A DNA stretch of 64,000 nt from Nocardia albiluteola (GCF_018860155.1 NZ_JAHKNI010000010.1:62001-126000); one strand, 5' to 3'; positions 16,394 to 25,248 are shown, counted from the first letter of the stretch. Translations and numbers: made by a program. The notes: generated from the sequence alone by a model not told the origin.

Positions 16394-17596
16394 ATGAAGA
16401 GCAGTCCCGCCGTCTCGACTCGGTCCGTCCAGGACCATCGCAATCGCGTCGAGGAATTGCTGCGCCCGCTGACGATCCGCGAGATCGAGGATGTCGCGAT
16501 GGCCGAGGTACTGAACCGGCTGCTGGCCCGCGAGGTGCGCGCGCCGCTGGATCTGCCGGTCTTCCGCAATTCGGGGATGGACGGGTACGCCGTGCGCGCG
16601 GCGTCGGTGGCGGTGACGCCGGTGCGCCTGCCGCTGGCCGGGGTCGTCGCGGCCGGGCAGGCCGGACAGACGCCGCTGCCGCCCGGAGCCGCGATGAAGG
16701 TGATGACGGGCGCGCCGATTCCGCCGGGCGCGGACTGCGTCGTCCCGGTCGAGGACACCCACGGCGACGGGAACACCGTCACCATCGAGCGCGGCCGCAA
16801 CGCCGGGGATTTCGTGCGCGAGCCGGGTACCGATGTGCGGGCCGGTGAGTCGCTGGTTCCGGCGGGCACGCTGCTGGGCCCCCGGCACATCGCCGCGCTG
16901 GCCGCGGTCGGGCTGGCGCGGCTGCCGGTGTTCCGGCGGGTGCGCGCGGCGATCATCACGACCGGTGACGAGCTGATGCCCGCGGGAGTTCCGTTGCGGC
17001 CCGGGCAGATCTACAACTCCAACGGGATCGCGCTGGCGGCGGCGCTGAGTGCCAACGGGGTCGAGGTGGTCTCGGTCGAGCACAGCCGCGACGACCCGGC
17101 CGAGTTCACCCGCAAGCTCTCGGCGGCAACGGGATCCGCCGACGTGGTGTTCACCTCCGGGGGCGTCTCCAAGGGCGATTTCGAGGTCGTCAAGGAGGTA
17201 TTGTCCACGCGGGGTGGAGAATTCGGTTCGGTTGCCGTGCAACCAGGTGGCCCGCAGGGACTCTCGGTCGCCGACGGGGTGCCGGTGCTGAGCTTTCCCG
17301 GCAATCCGGTGAGCACCATGGTGTCGTTCGAGGTGTTCGCCCGGCCGATCGTTCGGGAGCTGGGCGGCCTGCCGCCGGTGCCCGGACACGATGTGGCGCT
17401 GCTGGATCCGGTGCGCTCACCGGCGGCACGGCGGCAGTTCCTGCGCGGCCGCCTCGAGGGCGAGGGCGTGCGGCTGGCGTCGGGGCCCGGATCGCATCTG
17501 GTGGCCGCGATGGCGCACGCGGATGTCCTGATCGATATTCCGCCGGAGGTCACCGAGTTGGCCGCGGGATCGATTGTGAGAGCCTGGGAACTATGA
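16394..17596 (+). CDS. moeA: molybdopterin molybdotransferase MoeA
   Basis: Inserts molybdate into adenylylated molybdopterin. Protein of 400 aa with all MoeA parts: LDLPVFRNSGMDGYAVRA (active site), VMTGAPIPPGADCVVPVED, the MPT-binding domain TTGDELMPAG and SGGVSKGDFEVVKEVL, FPGNPVSTMVSFEVFARP, and a C-terminal beta domain. Start ATG 16394 fits a leaderless promoter and family length; the frame open to 15920 is not used. Its stop overlaps the start of moaCB by 4 bp (ATGA). Confidence 0.95.
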   Translation: MKSSPAVSTRSVQDHRNRVEELLRPLTIREIEDVAMAEVLNRLLAREVRAPLDLPVFRNSGMDGYAVRAASVAVTPVRLPLAGVVAAGQAGQTPLPPGAAMKVMTGAPIPPGADCVVPVEDTHGDGNTVTIERGRNAGDFVREPGTDVRAGESLVPAGTLLGPRHIAALAAVGLARLPVFRRVRAAIITTGDELMPAGVPLRPGQIYNSNGIALAAALSANGVEVVSVEHSRDDPAEFTRKLSAATGSADVVFTSGGVSKGDFEVVKEVLSTRGGEFGSVAVQPGGPQGLSVADGVPVLSFPGNPVSTMVSFEVFARPIVRELGGLPPVPGHDVALLDPVRSPAARRQFLRGRLEGEGVRLASGPGSHLVAAMAHADVLIDIPPEVTELAAGSIVRAWEL

Positions 17597-18657
17597 CCGA
17601 GCAGACACCCGGCGCGCTCTCGCATGTGGATTCCGAGGGCCGCGCCCGGATGGTGGATGTCAGTGCGAAGGCCGAAACCGCCCGGGTGGCCGTGGCGGCC
17701 GGGGAGCTGCGCACTACCGCCGAGGTAGTGGCGCTGGTGCGCGCCGACGACATGCCCAAGGCCGATGTGCTGTCCACCGCGCGCCTGGCGGGCATCTCGG
17801 GCGCCAAGAAAACCTCGGAGCTGATCCCGCTGTGTCATCAGCTGGCGCTGTCCAAGGTCGATGTCCGCTTCGGATTCACCACGGACACCATCACCATCGA
17901 GGCGACCGCGAAGACCAAGGGCCCCACCGGGGTCGAAATGGAGGCCCTGACCGCCGTCGCCGTGGCGGGGCTGACCCTGCACGACATGGTGAAGGCCGTG
18001 GATCCCGCGGCGGTGCTCAACGGTGTGCGACTGCTGACCAAAGACGGTGGTAAGCACGGGCATTGGCAGCGACCCGACGCCGGGGCGCCGAGTGGGTCCA
18101 TATCCGGCGAAACCGATACGGCCGCAATGCCTCCGGCTCCCGCACCGGCAATCACCGGCCACGGCGCCGGTGCGCCCGAGGGATCGCGGTCGGCGGTGGT
18201 CCTCGTCGCCTCCACCGGCACCGCGGCCGGGACGCGCGTCGACAAGACCGGCCCCGTTCTCCGGAATTGGCTTGCCGGACTGGGCTTTTCGGTGCGAGGC
18301 CCGCTGGTGTACGCGGACGCCGACATCGCGGCCGGGCTGGCGGACGCGCTTAGCGGGAAGCCGGGCCTGGTGATCACGACCGGCGGGACCGGCGCCTCCC
18401 CCACCGACGCCACACCGGAGGCGACGCGGGCGGTACTGGATCGCGAACTGCCCGGGGTGGCCGAGCAGATCCGGTTGAAGGGCACCGCGACCTTCCCGCT
18501 GGCGGCGCTGAGCCGCGGAATCGCGGGCCTGGCCGGGCGGTCCGTGGTGATCAACCTGCCCGGGTCGCCGGGCGGGGTGCGCGACGGCATCACGGTGCTC
18601 GAGCCACTGCTCGACCATTTGCTGGCCCAGGTGGCCGGAGGAGGTAGCCATGACTGA
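17593..18657 (+). CDS. moaC: bifunctional MoaC/Mog fusion (MoaCB)
   Basis: Fusion of 354 aa. Residues about 1-155 are cyclic pyranopterin monophosphate synthase MoaC (ELIPLCHQLALSKVDV and GPTGVEMEALTAVAVAGLTL). Residues about 185-354 are the molybdopterin adenylyltransferase Mog/MoaB (VITTGGTGASPTDATPEAT and INLPGSPGGVRDGI). The 30-residue Ala/Pro/Gly linker between them looks disordered. The fusion links the first and third stages of cofactor synthesis in one polypeptide. Such MoaCB fusions are known in actinobacteria. 4-bp overlap with moeA and 8-bp overlap with moaE. Confidence 0.94.
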   Translation: MTEQTPGALSHVDSEGRARMVDVSAKAETARVAVAAGELRTTAEVVALVRADDMPKADVLSTARLAGISGAKKTSELIPLCHQLALSKVDVRFGFTTDTITIEATAKTKGPTGVEMEALTAVAVAGLTLHDMVKAVDPAAVLNGVRLLTKDGGKHGHWQRPDAGAPSGSISGETDTAAMPPAPAPAITGHGAGAPEGSRSAVVLVASTGTAAGTRVDKTGPVLRNWLAGLGFSVRGPLVYADADIAAGLADALSGKPGLVITTGGTGASPTDATPEATRAVLDRELPGVAEQIRLKGTATFPLAALSRGIAGLAGRSVVINLPGSPGGVRDGITVLEPLLDHLLAQVAGGGSHD

Positions 18658-19072
18658 GGTACGCCTGGCGGCGATCAGCGATCAACCCCTGGTCCCCGAG
18701 ACGGTCGAGCGCGCGGTCGAGGGACCCGAGTACGGCGCGGTCGTCGTGTTCACCGGCAAGGTCCGCAATCATGATGGCGGGCTGCAGGTTTCGGCCCTGG
18801 AATATTCCGCGCATCCGGATGCGGAGAAGTTCCTGCACCGAATCTGCGCGCAGGTCGCCGCCGAATCCGGCCTGCCGGTCGCCGCGGCGCACCGCGTCGG
18901 CGCACTGAGCATCGGCGATCTCGCGATCGTGGTGGCCGTCGCGGCGCCGCACCGCGCCGAGGCCTTCGGCACGTGCGCGGATCTGGTGGACCGGATCAAG
19001 CACGAGGTACCGATCTGGAAGCGGCAGCTGTTCGCCGGCGGGCTGTCCGAATGGGTCAACGCCTGCGGGTAG
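18650..19072 (+). CDS. moaE: molybdopterin synthase large subunit
   Basis: Protein of 140 aa that, with MoaD, adds the dithiolene sulfurs. Signatures: GAVVVFTGKVRNHDGG (family VxFxGxVR), LEYSAHPDAEKFLHRI, AAHRVGALSIGD, and the catalytic-lysine region DRIKHEVPIWKRQLFAGG. It is the last gene of moeA-moaCB-moaE. Confidence 0.95.
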   Translation: MTEVRLAAISDQPLVPETVERAVEGPEYGAVVVFTGKVRNHDGGLQVSALEYSAHPDAEKFLHRICAQVAAESGLPVAAAHRVGALSIGDLAIVVAVAAPHRAEAFGTCADLVDRIKHEVPIWKRQLFAGGLSEWVNACG

Positions 19073-19124
19073 CGCACGCCCCACTTCTCCACCGCCCCAG
19101 CCGAATTCGAACGGTCCGGCCGCC

Positions 19125-20552
19125 TCAGCTCGCGGTGTCCGGCTGATCGGAGGGCGCGGTGGAACTCGCCGGATGCGCATGCAGGTCCCAGTCCGGCACG
19201 TGCGCGGCCAGTGTCTTCTGGATGTCGGCCAGCCCGCTGGAGACCCTGCCCAGTTGCTCGGCGATCGCGCCGCCGGCCTCGGCTCGGATGTCCTCGCACA
19301 GCGCGACCGCCTCGCCGAGCCGCTCGGCCAGCAGAATCCATGCCGCCTCCCGGTGCGGCATCAAATAGTCCGTCTCGTAGAACAGTTCGAAACTGGGCCC
19401 CACCGTGCGGCCGGGATGATCCGGCCCGGCGGGCAGCGTGGTAATCAGCTCGCCGAGCGGGTTGATCACCCGGAACATCAGCCCGACCGCGGCATCGGAC
19501 AGGGTTCCCAGCTCGGCGTCGGTCTCCTCGGTATGTGCGAAGAACCGCTCGAACATCTGCAGCAGGATCTCGTAGCCGACATTGAACAGATCGGTCACTC
19601 GCGCGGTCTGCGGATCGGTGATCAGCGGGACCTGTTGTGTCCGTTCGGGTTCGCGGACGTTGGCGGCGATGACCGGCCGGACCGGGTCGAAATCCGGGTC
19701 CGCGGCGACGGCCTGTTCGTACTCGTCCAGTATCGCCACGAACTGGCCGAAATGTGCCTCGCGCCAGTCGCCGCGCGCTCCCTCTCCCTGCTCCAGGATG
19801 GTGTCTATGGCACGGTGCGCGGTGGCGATATCGGTGACCGCGATCAGCTCGGGCCACCGGAAGTACTTCTCGACCGCCTGCGCCCGCGGCGGGCCGACGA
19901 AAAGCCAGCGTTCGCCGTACTTTTCGGCGAGCCGATCGAATCCGTGCTCGATGGAGCGGTACAGGTGCCCGACCGTCGCGAAATCCTGCACCCTGGGCAC
20001 GATCTCACCAGCCCGCATCGAGGGCACCGCCCGCTCGATGGTCGCCATGCCCTGGGCATCCTCGAGGTCCATGCCCTCGGGGCGTTCCAGAAACATGAAG
20101 TGCGCCAGGGCCTCTCGACCGAACGGCAGCAGCGCGAGCTGCACCCCGGCCGGGTAATGGGCAGCGGGCAGCGGCAGATTCGGCCGCGCGAAATGCGGTG
20201 CGGCGCCGATCGCGGAGAGCAGATTCTGCACCAGCGCCAGGTGCAGCATCTCCTGCGCCGCGACGTGCCCAATGGTCTTGCGCCAGCGCGCGACCATCTC
20301 GGCCTGCTCCGCGGTGAGCCCCTCCTGCGTGTTCTGCTTGAGTGAGAACGCCGCGAACAGGTACTGGCACATGATGCCGTGCTCGAGTTCGGCGGCCTGG
20401 CACAGCATGTAGATGAGCGCCTCGCGGTGTTCGATGCGGAAGGGCGCCTCGGGCGCGGCCAGGCCACCCCTGGTGGCGATCACCTGCGCCAGCCGCCCGC
20501 GACCGCCGGACGGGATCGCCGACGCGGCGGGATCGTGTGATGTCTGGGTCAT
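19125..20552 (-). CDS. ferritin-like / iminophenyl-pyruvate dimer synthase-like protein
   Basis: Protein of 475 aa with a ferritin-like domain in the first 250 residues: MLCQAAELEHGIMCQYLFAA and VAAQEMLHLALVQNLL carry the paired Glu and ExxH metal ligands. The domain is the type related to the N-terminal part of VioB/RebD-like iminophenyl-pyruvate dimer synthases. Residues 300-475 (LFNVGYEILLQMFERFFAH, FELFYETDYLMPHREAAWIL) resemble the family's second helical domain. No tryptophan oxidase or chromopyrrolate pathway genes are nearby, so the substrate is unknown. Start 20552 follows GAGGGGAA. It converges on moaE. Confidence 0.75.
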   Translation of the reverse strand: MTQTSHDPAASAIPSGGRGRLAQVIATRGGLAAPEAPFRIEHREALIYMLCQAAELEHGIMCQYLFAAFSLKQNTQEGLTAEQAEMVARWRKTIGHVAAQEMLHLALVQNLLSAIGAAPHFARPNLPLPAAHYPAGVQLALLPFGREALAHFMFLERPEGMDLEDAQGMATIERAVPSMRAGEIVPRVQDFATVGHLYRSIEHGFDRLAEKYGERWLFVGPPRAQAVEKYFRWPELIAVTDIATAHRAIDTILEQGEGARGDWREAHFGQFVAILDEYEQAVAADPDFDPVRPVIAANVREPERTQQVPLITDPQTARVTDLFNVGYEILLQMFERFFAHTEETDAELGTLSDAAVGLMFRVINPLGELITTLPAGPDHPGRTVGPSFELFYETDYLMPHREAAWILLAERLGEAVALCEDIRAEAGGAIAEQLGRVSSGLADIQKTLAAHVPDWDLHAHPASSTAPSDQPDTAS

Positions 20553-20732
20553 GCTGTTCCCCTCGGCGGTACATCCGATGCGGCGGCCGTTACGCCAGGC
20601 GGCCACTCCGCTCAGCGACGTCCCGGCGGGCTGGGCCGCGGAGACGGGTTCATCATCGCCCGCGCGCGAGCACTCCGCGCGCGGTTTCACTGCCGGAGAA
20701 CAACCGTGAGCCGTTCGGGCCGCGGCCCGAGC

Positions 20733-21167
20733 TCAGTCCGTGGGCGTCAGATTGTGGCGAATCCGGTCCAGGGCCCGCACGACCGCCTCGCGCTCGGCAT
20801 CGTCGAATCCGGCCAGCGCGCGCTCGGTCAGACCGGCCATCTCGTCCTCGATGGTGGCCTCGAGGTCGCGGCCGCGATCGGTGAGGTGCAGCCGGACCAG
20901 CCGGCGATCGGTGGGGTGGGGTTCGCGGCGCAGCAGGCCCGCGGCCTCCATGCGGGTGGTCGCCCTGGTCACGGTCGGGGTGGACAGGCTCAGCCGCTTG
21001 GCGACCTCCCCCGGCGTCAGGCCGTCCTGCGCCCACAGGGTGCGCAGGATGAACTGCTGCCCCTCGTACACCCCGTGCCGGGCGTAGGCGGATGCGGACG
21101 CCACCACCAGCGCGTGCTTGGCGGTCCAGTACGCGGTGAGGAAGTCGTCGGACGAATCGGCGGTCAT
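20733..21167 (-). CDS. MarR-family regulator
   Basis: Winged-helix repressor of 144 aa. HTH at about residues 47-70 (LTPGEVAKRLSLSTPTVTRA), wing RREPHPTDRRLVRLHLTDRG, C-terminal dimerisation helix. Start 21167 (MTADSSDDF). It is divergent from an F420-type oxidoreductase, with an inverted repeat in the shared gap, so it probably controls that gene and itself. Confidence 0.9.
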   Translation of the reverse strand: MTADSSDDFLTAYWTAKHALVVASASAYARHGVYEGQQFILRTLWAQDGLTPGEVAKRLSLSTPTVTRATTRMEAAGLLRREPHPTDRRLVRLHLTDRGRDLEATIEDEMAGLTERALAGFDDAEREAVVRALDRIRHNLTPTD

Positions 21168-21256
21168 GGTGGATTCAGAGTAGCCAATGGGCGCTCCCTG
21201 TCGATCCGTCCGTGAACGACGCACGACCGGAGTGGATGCGGACGTACGCCTTGAGT

Positions 21257-21297
21257 TCGTTAGCCGACTCACGATAGGATCGTTGTGCAGCTAACGA
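21257..21297. promoter_or_regulatory. inverted repeats, likely MarR operator
   Basis: Outer arms tcgttagc (21257-21264) and gctaacga (21290-21297) are perfect 8-bp inverted repeats. Inside them acgat-agg-atcgt (21271-21283) is a second perfect palindrome. They sit between the MarR and LLM genes, ahead of the GGAGG of the latter. Confidence 0.5.
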
Positions 21298-21315
21298 TAA
21301 CATCGGAGGTAAGCG

Positions 21316-22215
21316 ATGAAACTTGGTATCGGCCTGACCGACTTCTCCAATCCCGTTCCGCCCGAACGCCTCGGCCCCACCATCGCCGATCTCGCCCAGC
21401 AGGCCGACGAGTCGGGAGTCGACAGCCTGTGGGTGATGGACCACTTCTTCCAGATCCGCCTGTCGGGGCTACCGCAGGAATCCCCGATGTTCGAAGCCTA
21501 TGCGACACTTGGCTTCCTGGCTGGGATAACCAAGCGCATCCGTCTGGGCACGCTGGTGACCTCGGTGGCCTATCGGCATCCGGGCGTACTGCTCAAATCG
21601 CTCACCGCGCTGGACGTATTGAGCGGTGGCAGAATGTATTTCGGCGTCGGTGCGGGCGCGGCGATCGATCCGGCGAAGCTGGAGGGCATCTTCGAGACCG
21701 ACGGCCTGGGCATCCCGTTCCCCTCGCTCGGGCAACGCTTCGAGATGCTGGAGGAGTTGCTCCAGATCTCCCACCGGATGTGGGACGGCGATGAAACGCC
21801 CTTCCACGGAAAGCATTACGACCTGGCCCGCCCGCTCAACTCGCCGAATTCGGTGCAGCGCCCACGCCCGCCGATCCTGATCGCGGGCAGCGGCGAACGC
21901 AAGACGCTGCGGCTGGTCGCGCAGTACGGCGACGCATGCAGCCTGTTCGATCTGCCCGGCGCCGGATACGCGGACGACATCGCGCACAAGCTCGAGGTGC
22001 TGCGCGCGCACTGCGGCGACGTCGGCCGGGACTTCGACGAGATCGAGAAGACCATCGCCACCCACCTCGATCCCACCGCCGAGAACTTCGTCGAGCACAT
22101 GGGCGAACTGGCCGGCCTCGGCATCGAACACGTGATGCTCGGCGTGCAGGGGCCCTGGGACGAGAAGCGATTGGCGCAGCTGGCCGAACTGCTGCCGGAG
22201 GTGCACGCGCTCTAG
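21316..22215 (+). CDS. LLM-class F420-dependent oxidoreductase
   Basis: TIM-barrel flavin/F420 enzyme of 299 aa in the luciferase-like monooxygenase class. Typical blocks: LGIGLTDFSNPVPPE, DSLWVMDHFFQ, RIRLGTLVTSVAYRHPGVL, LDVLSGGRMYFGVGAG, and RPPILIAGSGERKTLRLVA. These are the TIGR03560-like actinomycete features. F420 rather than FMN is inferred from family. ATG follows CGGAGG. Divergent from the MarR gene. A related protein is encoded at 53899-54768. Confidence 0.9.
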   Translation: MKLGIGLTDFSNPVPPERLGPTIADLAQQADESGVDSLWVMDHFFQIRLSGLPQESPMFEAYATLGFLAGITKRIRLGTLVTSVAYRHPGVLLKSLTALDVLSGGRMYFGVGAGAAIDPAKLEGIFETDGLGIPFPSLGQRFEMLEELLQISHRMWDGDETPFHGKHYDLARPLNSPNSVQRPRPPILIAGSGERKTLRLVAQYGDACSLFDLPGAGYADDIAHKLEVLRAHCGDVGRDFDEIEKTIATHLDPTAENFVEHMGELAGLGIEHVMLGVQGPWDEKRLAQLAELLPEVHAL

Positions 22216-22506
22216 AGCACTCCACCGCGAAACGCCACCGCCATCGCGACGGCACGCGCTGCCGGGCATCTCACATTGAGCTCCGAACGGCAATAGAGCA
22301 GAATTGTTGTGCCGGACGGCCTGCACTGTCGCAATGACGCGCGTGCGGCCCGGGACGATTGCGACTAGTGTCAGGTTCCCGGGTCAGGCGAACGGGGTGC
22401 CACTCACCGACCGATGCCCGCCGGCGCATGAGTCCCCTCCGCAGATCGCGGGATGCGGGAGAGAAGGAATCGCCCGACCACGGGGCGATGCAGAAAGGGG
22501 CGCAGC

Positions 22507-23022
22507 GTGCACAGGTGGGAGTCCACACCACCGAGGCAGACATCCGCGCCGATCGCCACACGCTCCGCAACCGCCCGGTTCGCGCTGCACGACCCGGAGG
22601 CCGCAGCGATACCCATCGCCGTCTCCACCGATATCGCCACCGCACGCCAGGCGGGGCGCGAATGCGCCATCGAACTCGGTTTCTCTCCCACCGACGTCAC
22701 CATGATCTCCACCGCCATCTCCGAGGTGGCCCGCAATATCACCAGCTACGCCGGTCACGGCGAGATCCGCCTGCGGGTGAGCGATGTCCAGGGCCGCGAC
22801 GCACTGGTCGTGCAGGCCCGCGACGAGGGTCCCGGCATCCCGGACACCGTCGCCGCGCTCGGGGAGGGCATCACCTCCGGACGGCGCCTGGGGCTCGGGC
22901 TGCCCGGCGCGCGCCGCCTGATGGATGGGCTGTCGATCGAGTCGGCGCCCGGACAGGGCACGCTGGTGGAGATGTGGAAGTGGATACCGGTCAGCGCGTA
23001 TCGAGGGCCGCGGGGGCACTAG
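22507..23022 (+). CDS. RsbT/RsbW-type anti-sigma regulatory kinase
   Basis: GHKL-type serine/threonine kinase-like protein of 171 aa. N box EVARNITSYA and G1 box DEGPGIPD, with a GLGLPGARRLMDGLSI G2 block, place it with RsbT, the positive kinase of stressosome/phosphatase relays, rather than RsbW. The first 45 residues are variable. GTG 22507 is preferred because AAAGGGG lies 6-7 nt upstream. The usual partners RsbR and RsbS are absent here, so its targets are elsewhere. Confidence 0.82.
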   Translation: MHRWESTPPRQTSAPIATRSATARFALHDPEAAAIPIAVSTDIATARQAGRECAIELGFSPTDVTMISTAISEVARNITSYAGHGEIRLRVSDVQGRDALVVQARDEGPGIPDTVAALGEGITSGRRLGLGLPGARRLMDGLSIESAPGQGTLVEMWKWIPVSAYRGPRGH

Positions 23023-23028
23023 TAGGGT
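23023..23028 (+). promoter_or_regulatory. leaderless promoter of the CobW-type gene
   Basis: TAGGGT, 7 nt, ATG 23036. It overlaps the stop region of the preceding kinase gene. Confidence 0.45.
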
Positions 23029-23035
23029 GAGCCGG

Positions 23036-24103
23036 ATGACTCGGCGCATTCCCGTACTGATCGTCGCCGGATTCCTCGGGGCCGGTAAGACGACGCTGCT
23101 GAACTTCCTGCTGCGGCAGCGCCAGGCACGAATCGGCGTGGTGGTCAACGACTTCGGTGCGGTGAACATCGACGCGATGCTGGTGGCGGGTCAGGTCGAC
23201 GCGATGGTATCGATGGGCAACGGATGTGTCTGTTGCGCAGTGGATGTCGGCGAGCTCGACCAGATGTTCACCCGATTGGCCCACCCCGCCAACCGCATCG
23301 ACGTGATCGTGGTCGAGGCGAGCGGTCTGGCGGAGCCGCGCAATCTGATTCGGATGGTGATCGGTACCGACAATCCGCGAATCGGGTACGGCGGACTGAT
23401 CGAGGTGGTCGACGCCGAGCACTTCCGGGAGAGCCGCGACCGGCATCCGGAACTGGCGAGTCACCTGCGGCTCGCCGATCTGGTGGTGGTGAACAAGGCC
23501 GATCGGGTGCCTGCGGAGCGCCTCGAGCTGCTGCGTCGCGAGATCGGCGAGCTGGTGCGCGGAGTGCCGGTTCACGCGACCACGCACGGCCGCATCGACC
23601 CGGAGCTGCTGTTCGACCCGCCCGAACGCTCCGCGCCGACCATGGCCGAGCAGCTCAGCTTCGATGAACTGCTCCACGACCACGACCACGGCGATGCCGA
23701 TCATCATCACCTGCACGATGATTACGACAGCGTATCTTTCACCAACACAACGGATCTCGATCCGCGCAGGCTCATCGCACTGCTCGAGGATCCACCCCCG
23801 GGCCTGTTCCGTGCGAAGGGCTGCGTGGCGTTCGCCGTCCCCGGCGATCGACGAAAGTTCCTGCTGCACATGGTGGGTCGCCATGTCGTGTTCGAACCGA
23901 CGGCCTGGTCCCGTGGCGAAACTCGCGAAACCCGCCTGGTTCTCATCGGATCCGGATTGGATACCGCCGCCGCGGAGGCGCGCCTGCGCGATACCGTCCA
24001 CACCGCGGAAGAACCGCTGGACGAACAGACGTTGCTCGGGGTGTGGCGATACGTGCCGCGCGAGCTCAGCGACGACGAGGTGTCAGCGGCTGCACTAATC
24101 TGA
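23036..24103 (+). CDS. CobW/ZNG1-type metallochaperone GTPase
   Basis: G3E-family GTPase of 355 aa. Walker A GFLGAGKTTLL at about residue 12; the CXCC metal site in MGNGCVCCAVDVGELDQMF; Walker B/switch VEASGLAEP; NKAD guanine motif. A His/Asp-rich loop (HDHDHGDADHHHLHDD) around residue 220 can bind zinc. A C-terminal CobW_C domain follows (LFRAKGCVAFA). Such proteins pass Zn or Co to client enzymes. No zinc-uptake or paralogue ribosomal genes are adjacent, so the metal is not settled by context. Confidence 0.88.
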   Translation: MTRRIPVLIVAGFLGAGKTTLLNFLLRQRQARIGVVVNDFGAVNIDAMLVAGQVDAMVSMGNGCVCCAVDVGELDQMFTRLAHPANRIDVIVVEASGLAEPRNLIRMVIGTDNPRIGYGGLIEVVDAEHFRESRDRHPELASHLRLADLVVVNKADRVPAERLELLRREIGELVRGVPVHATTHGRIDPELLFDPPERSAPTMAEQLSFDELLHDHDHGDADHHHLHDDYDSVSFTNTTDLDPRRLIALLEDPPPGLFRAKGCVAFAVPGDRRKFLLHMVGRHVVFEPTAWSRGETRETRLVLIGSGLDTAAAEARLRDTVHTAEEPLDEQTLLGVWRYVPRELSDDEVSAAALI

Positions 24104-24120
24104 CATGTCACCCCCGCCGC

Positions 24121-24126
24121 TACAGT
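24121..24126 (+). promoter_or_regulatory. leaderless promoter of 2-hydroxyacid dehydrogenase gene
   Basis: TACAGT, 7 nt, GTG 24134. It supports GTG 24134 as start over GTG 24125. Confidence 0.45.
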
Positions 24127-24133
24127 GCCGGGT

Positions 24134-25042
24134 GTGAGCTTTGGGAAGATTGTGATCATCGGCGGGGTCGAGGCGGTTCTGGATGCCGAGCATCGCGCGG
24201 AATTGGATGCCTTCGCCACGACGGTGGTGACGGTGCCGCGCGGTTCGGATCCCGTCGGCGAGCTGGCCGATGCGGAGGCGGTCGTGCTGGCCTTCGCGGT
24301 TCCGTTCGGCCGCAAGGAGATCGATGCCGCGCCGCGGCTGCGTCACCTGCAGGTCGCCTCGACCGCATTCGATGTCGTCGATGCCGACTACGCCCGCGCC
24401 CGCGGAATCACGGTGCGCACCCTGCCGGACTACACCACCGAGCCGGTGGCGCAGTTCGTGCTGGCGACCATGCTGGAGCAGGCGTCGGGCCTGCCCGAGG
24501 GCCGGCGACTGCGCAGCGAGGGCAACCTGTTTCCGCTCGCCTACCCCGCCCGCCAGTTCCGGGGCAGCCGGGTTGCGGTCGTCGGGCTGGGTACCATCGG
24601 CACGCGAGTGGCCCAAATGGCCCAAGGTCTAGGCGCCGAGGTGCACTACTGGTCGCGACATCGCAAAGACACCAGCGATTTTCACTACCAGGAGCTGGAC
24701 GCGCTCTTAGCCGAAGCCGATTTCGTCTCGGTCAACCTGGCACTGACGGATCAAACCCGCAACATCCTCCACGCAGACCGCATCGCCACCCTCCCCACCG
24801 GCACCGTCCTGGTCTGCACGGCCCCCCTCGCCCTGCTGGACCTCGCGGCCCTACGCGAACGCACCAACACCGGCGAGCTCCGCGCAATCCTCAATCACGC
24901 AACAGCCGAAACGATCTCATACTTCGAAGACTCCTCCGGCTTCATCTACCCACCCGTGGTCTACCTAAGCCCCCAGGCCCACCTGACCATGCAGAACCAA
25001 ATACTCAACGGCCTGCGATCGAGCGCAGATGAAATGCCCTAA
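24134..25042 (+). CDS. D-isomer-specific 2-hydroxyacid dehydrogenase-like protein
   Basis: NAD-binding oxidoreductase of 302 aa. The nucleotide loop is VAVVGLGTIGTRVAQMAQGLG, and the PDYTTEPVAQFVLATMLEQA helix is typical of the family. The catalytic domain looks eroded: the usual Arg in NxxRG is replaced (VCTAPLALLDLAAL), and the final His motif appears only as NHATAETISYF. Activity on standard 2-hydroxyacids is therefore doubtful. Codon use becomes more uniform C-terminal of 24700. Start GTG 24134 is based on a leaderless promoter pattern; GTG 24125 is possible. Confidence 0.78.
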   Translation: MSFGKIVIIGGVEAVLDAEHRAELDAFATTVVTVPRGSDPVGELADAEAVVLAFAVPFGRKEIDAAPRLRHLQVASTAFDVVDADYARARGITVRTLPDYTTEPVAQFVLATMLEQASGLPEGRRLRSEGNLFPLAYPARQFRGSRVAVVGLGTIGTRVAQMAQGLGAEVHYWSRHRKDTSDFHYQELDALLAEADFVSVNLALTDQTRNILHADRIATLPTGTVLVCTAPLALLDLAALRERTNTGELRAILNHATAETISYFEDSSGFIYPPVVYLSPQAHLTMQNQILNGLRSSADEMP

Positions 25043-25072
25043 CGCGTCACCCGATTGAACGAGAGGCCCGAG

Positions 25073-25222
25073 TCAAGCCAGCACCTCGTCCACACTCGTC
25101 GCGGTCAACACCCGACCGACCCACACGTCAAGCCTCTCGATCGCCGCAGCACGCACCTTCTGCTCGACAGCCTCGGACAGCGGACCGAACCGCTGCGCGG
25201 CTACGACCCGAGACGGACCAGA
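25073..25222 (-). pseudogene. 3' remnant of a Rpn/DUF4351-type nuclease-transposase gene
   Basis: About 50 codons without a start, reading RFGPLSEAVEQKVRAAAIER and LDVWVGRVLTATSVDEVLA before the stop. This is the characteristic C-terminal tail of DUF4351/Rpn-type PD-(D/E)XK proteins (FG.L…V…I..A…LE.W…VLTA.S.DEV). The rest of the gene is gone: the frame continues only as antisense of the neighbouring transporter. A relic of an excised or decayed element. Confidence 0.5.
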
Positions 25223-25248
25223 GCATGGCCGACGGCGTGTGCCGGCTC

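Noticed and set aside
15248..17389. 713-codon open frame read as one moaA protein
   Set aside because: Everything upstream of 16315 is antisense to moeA and lacks family similarity; MoaA is about 355 aa.
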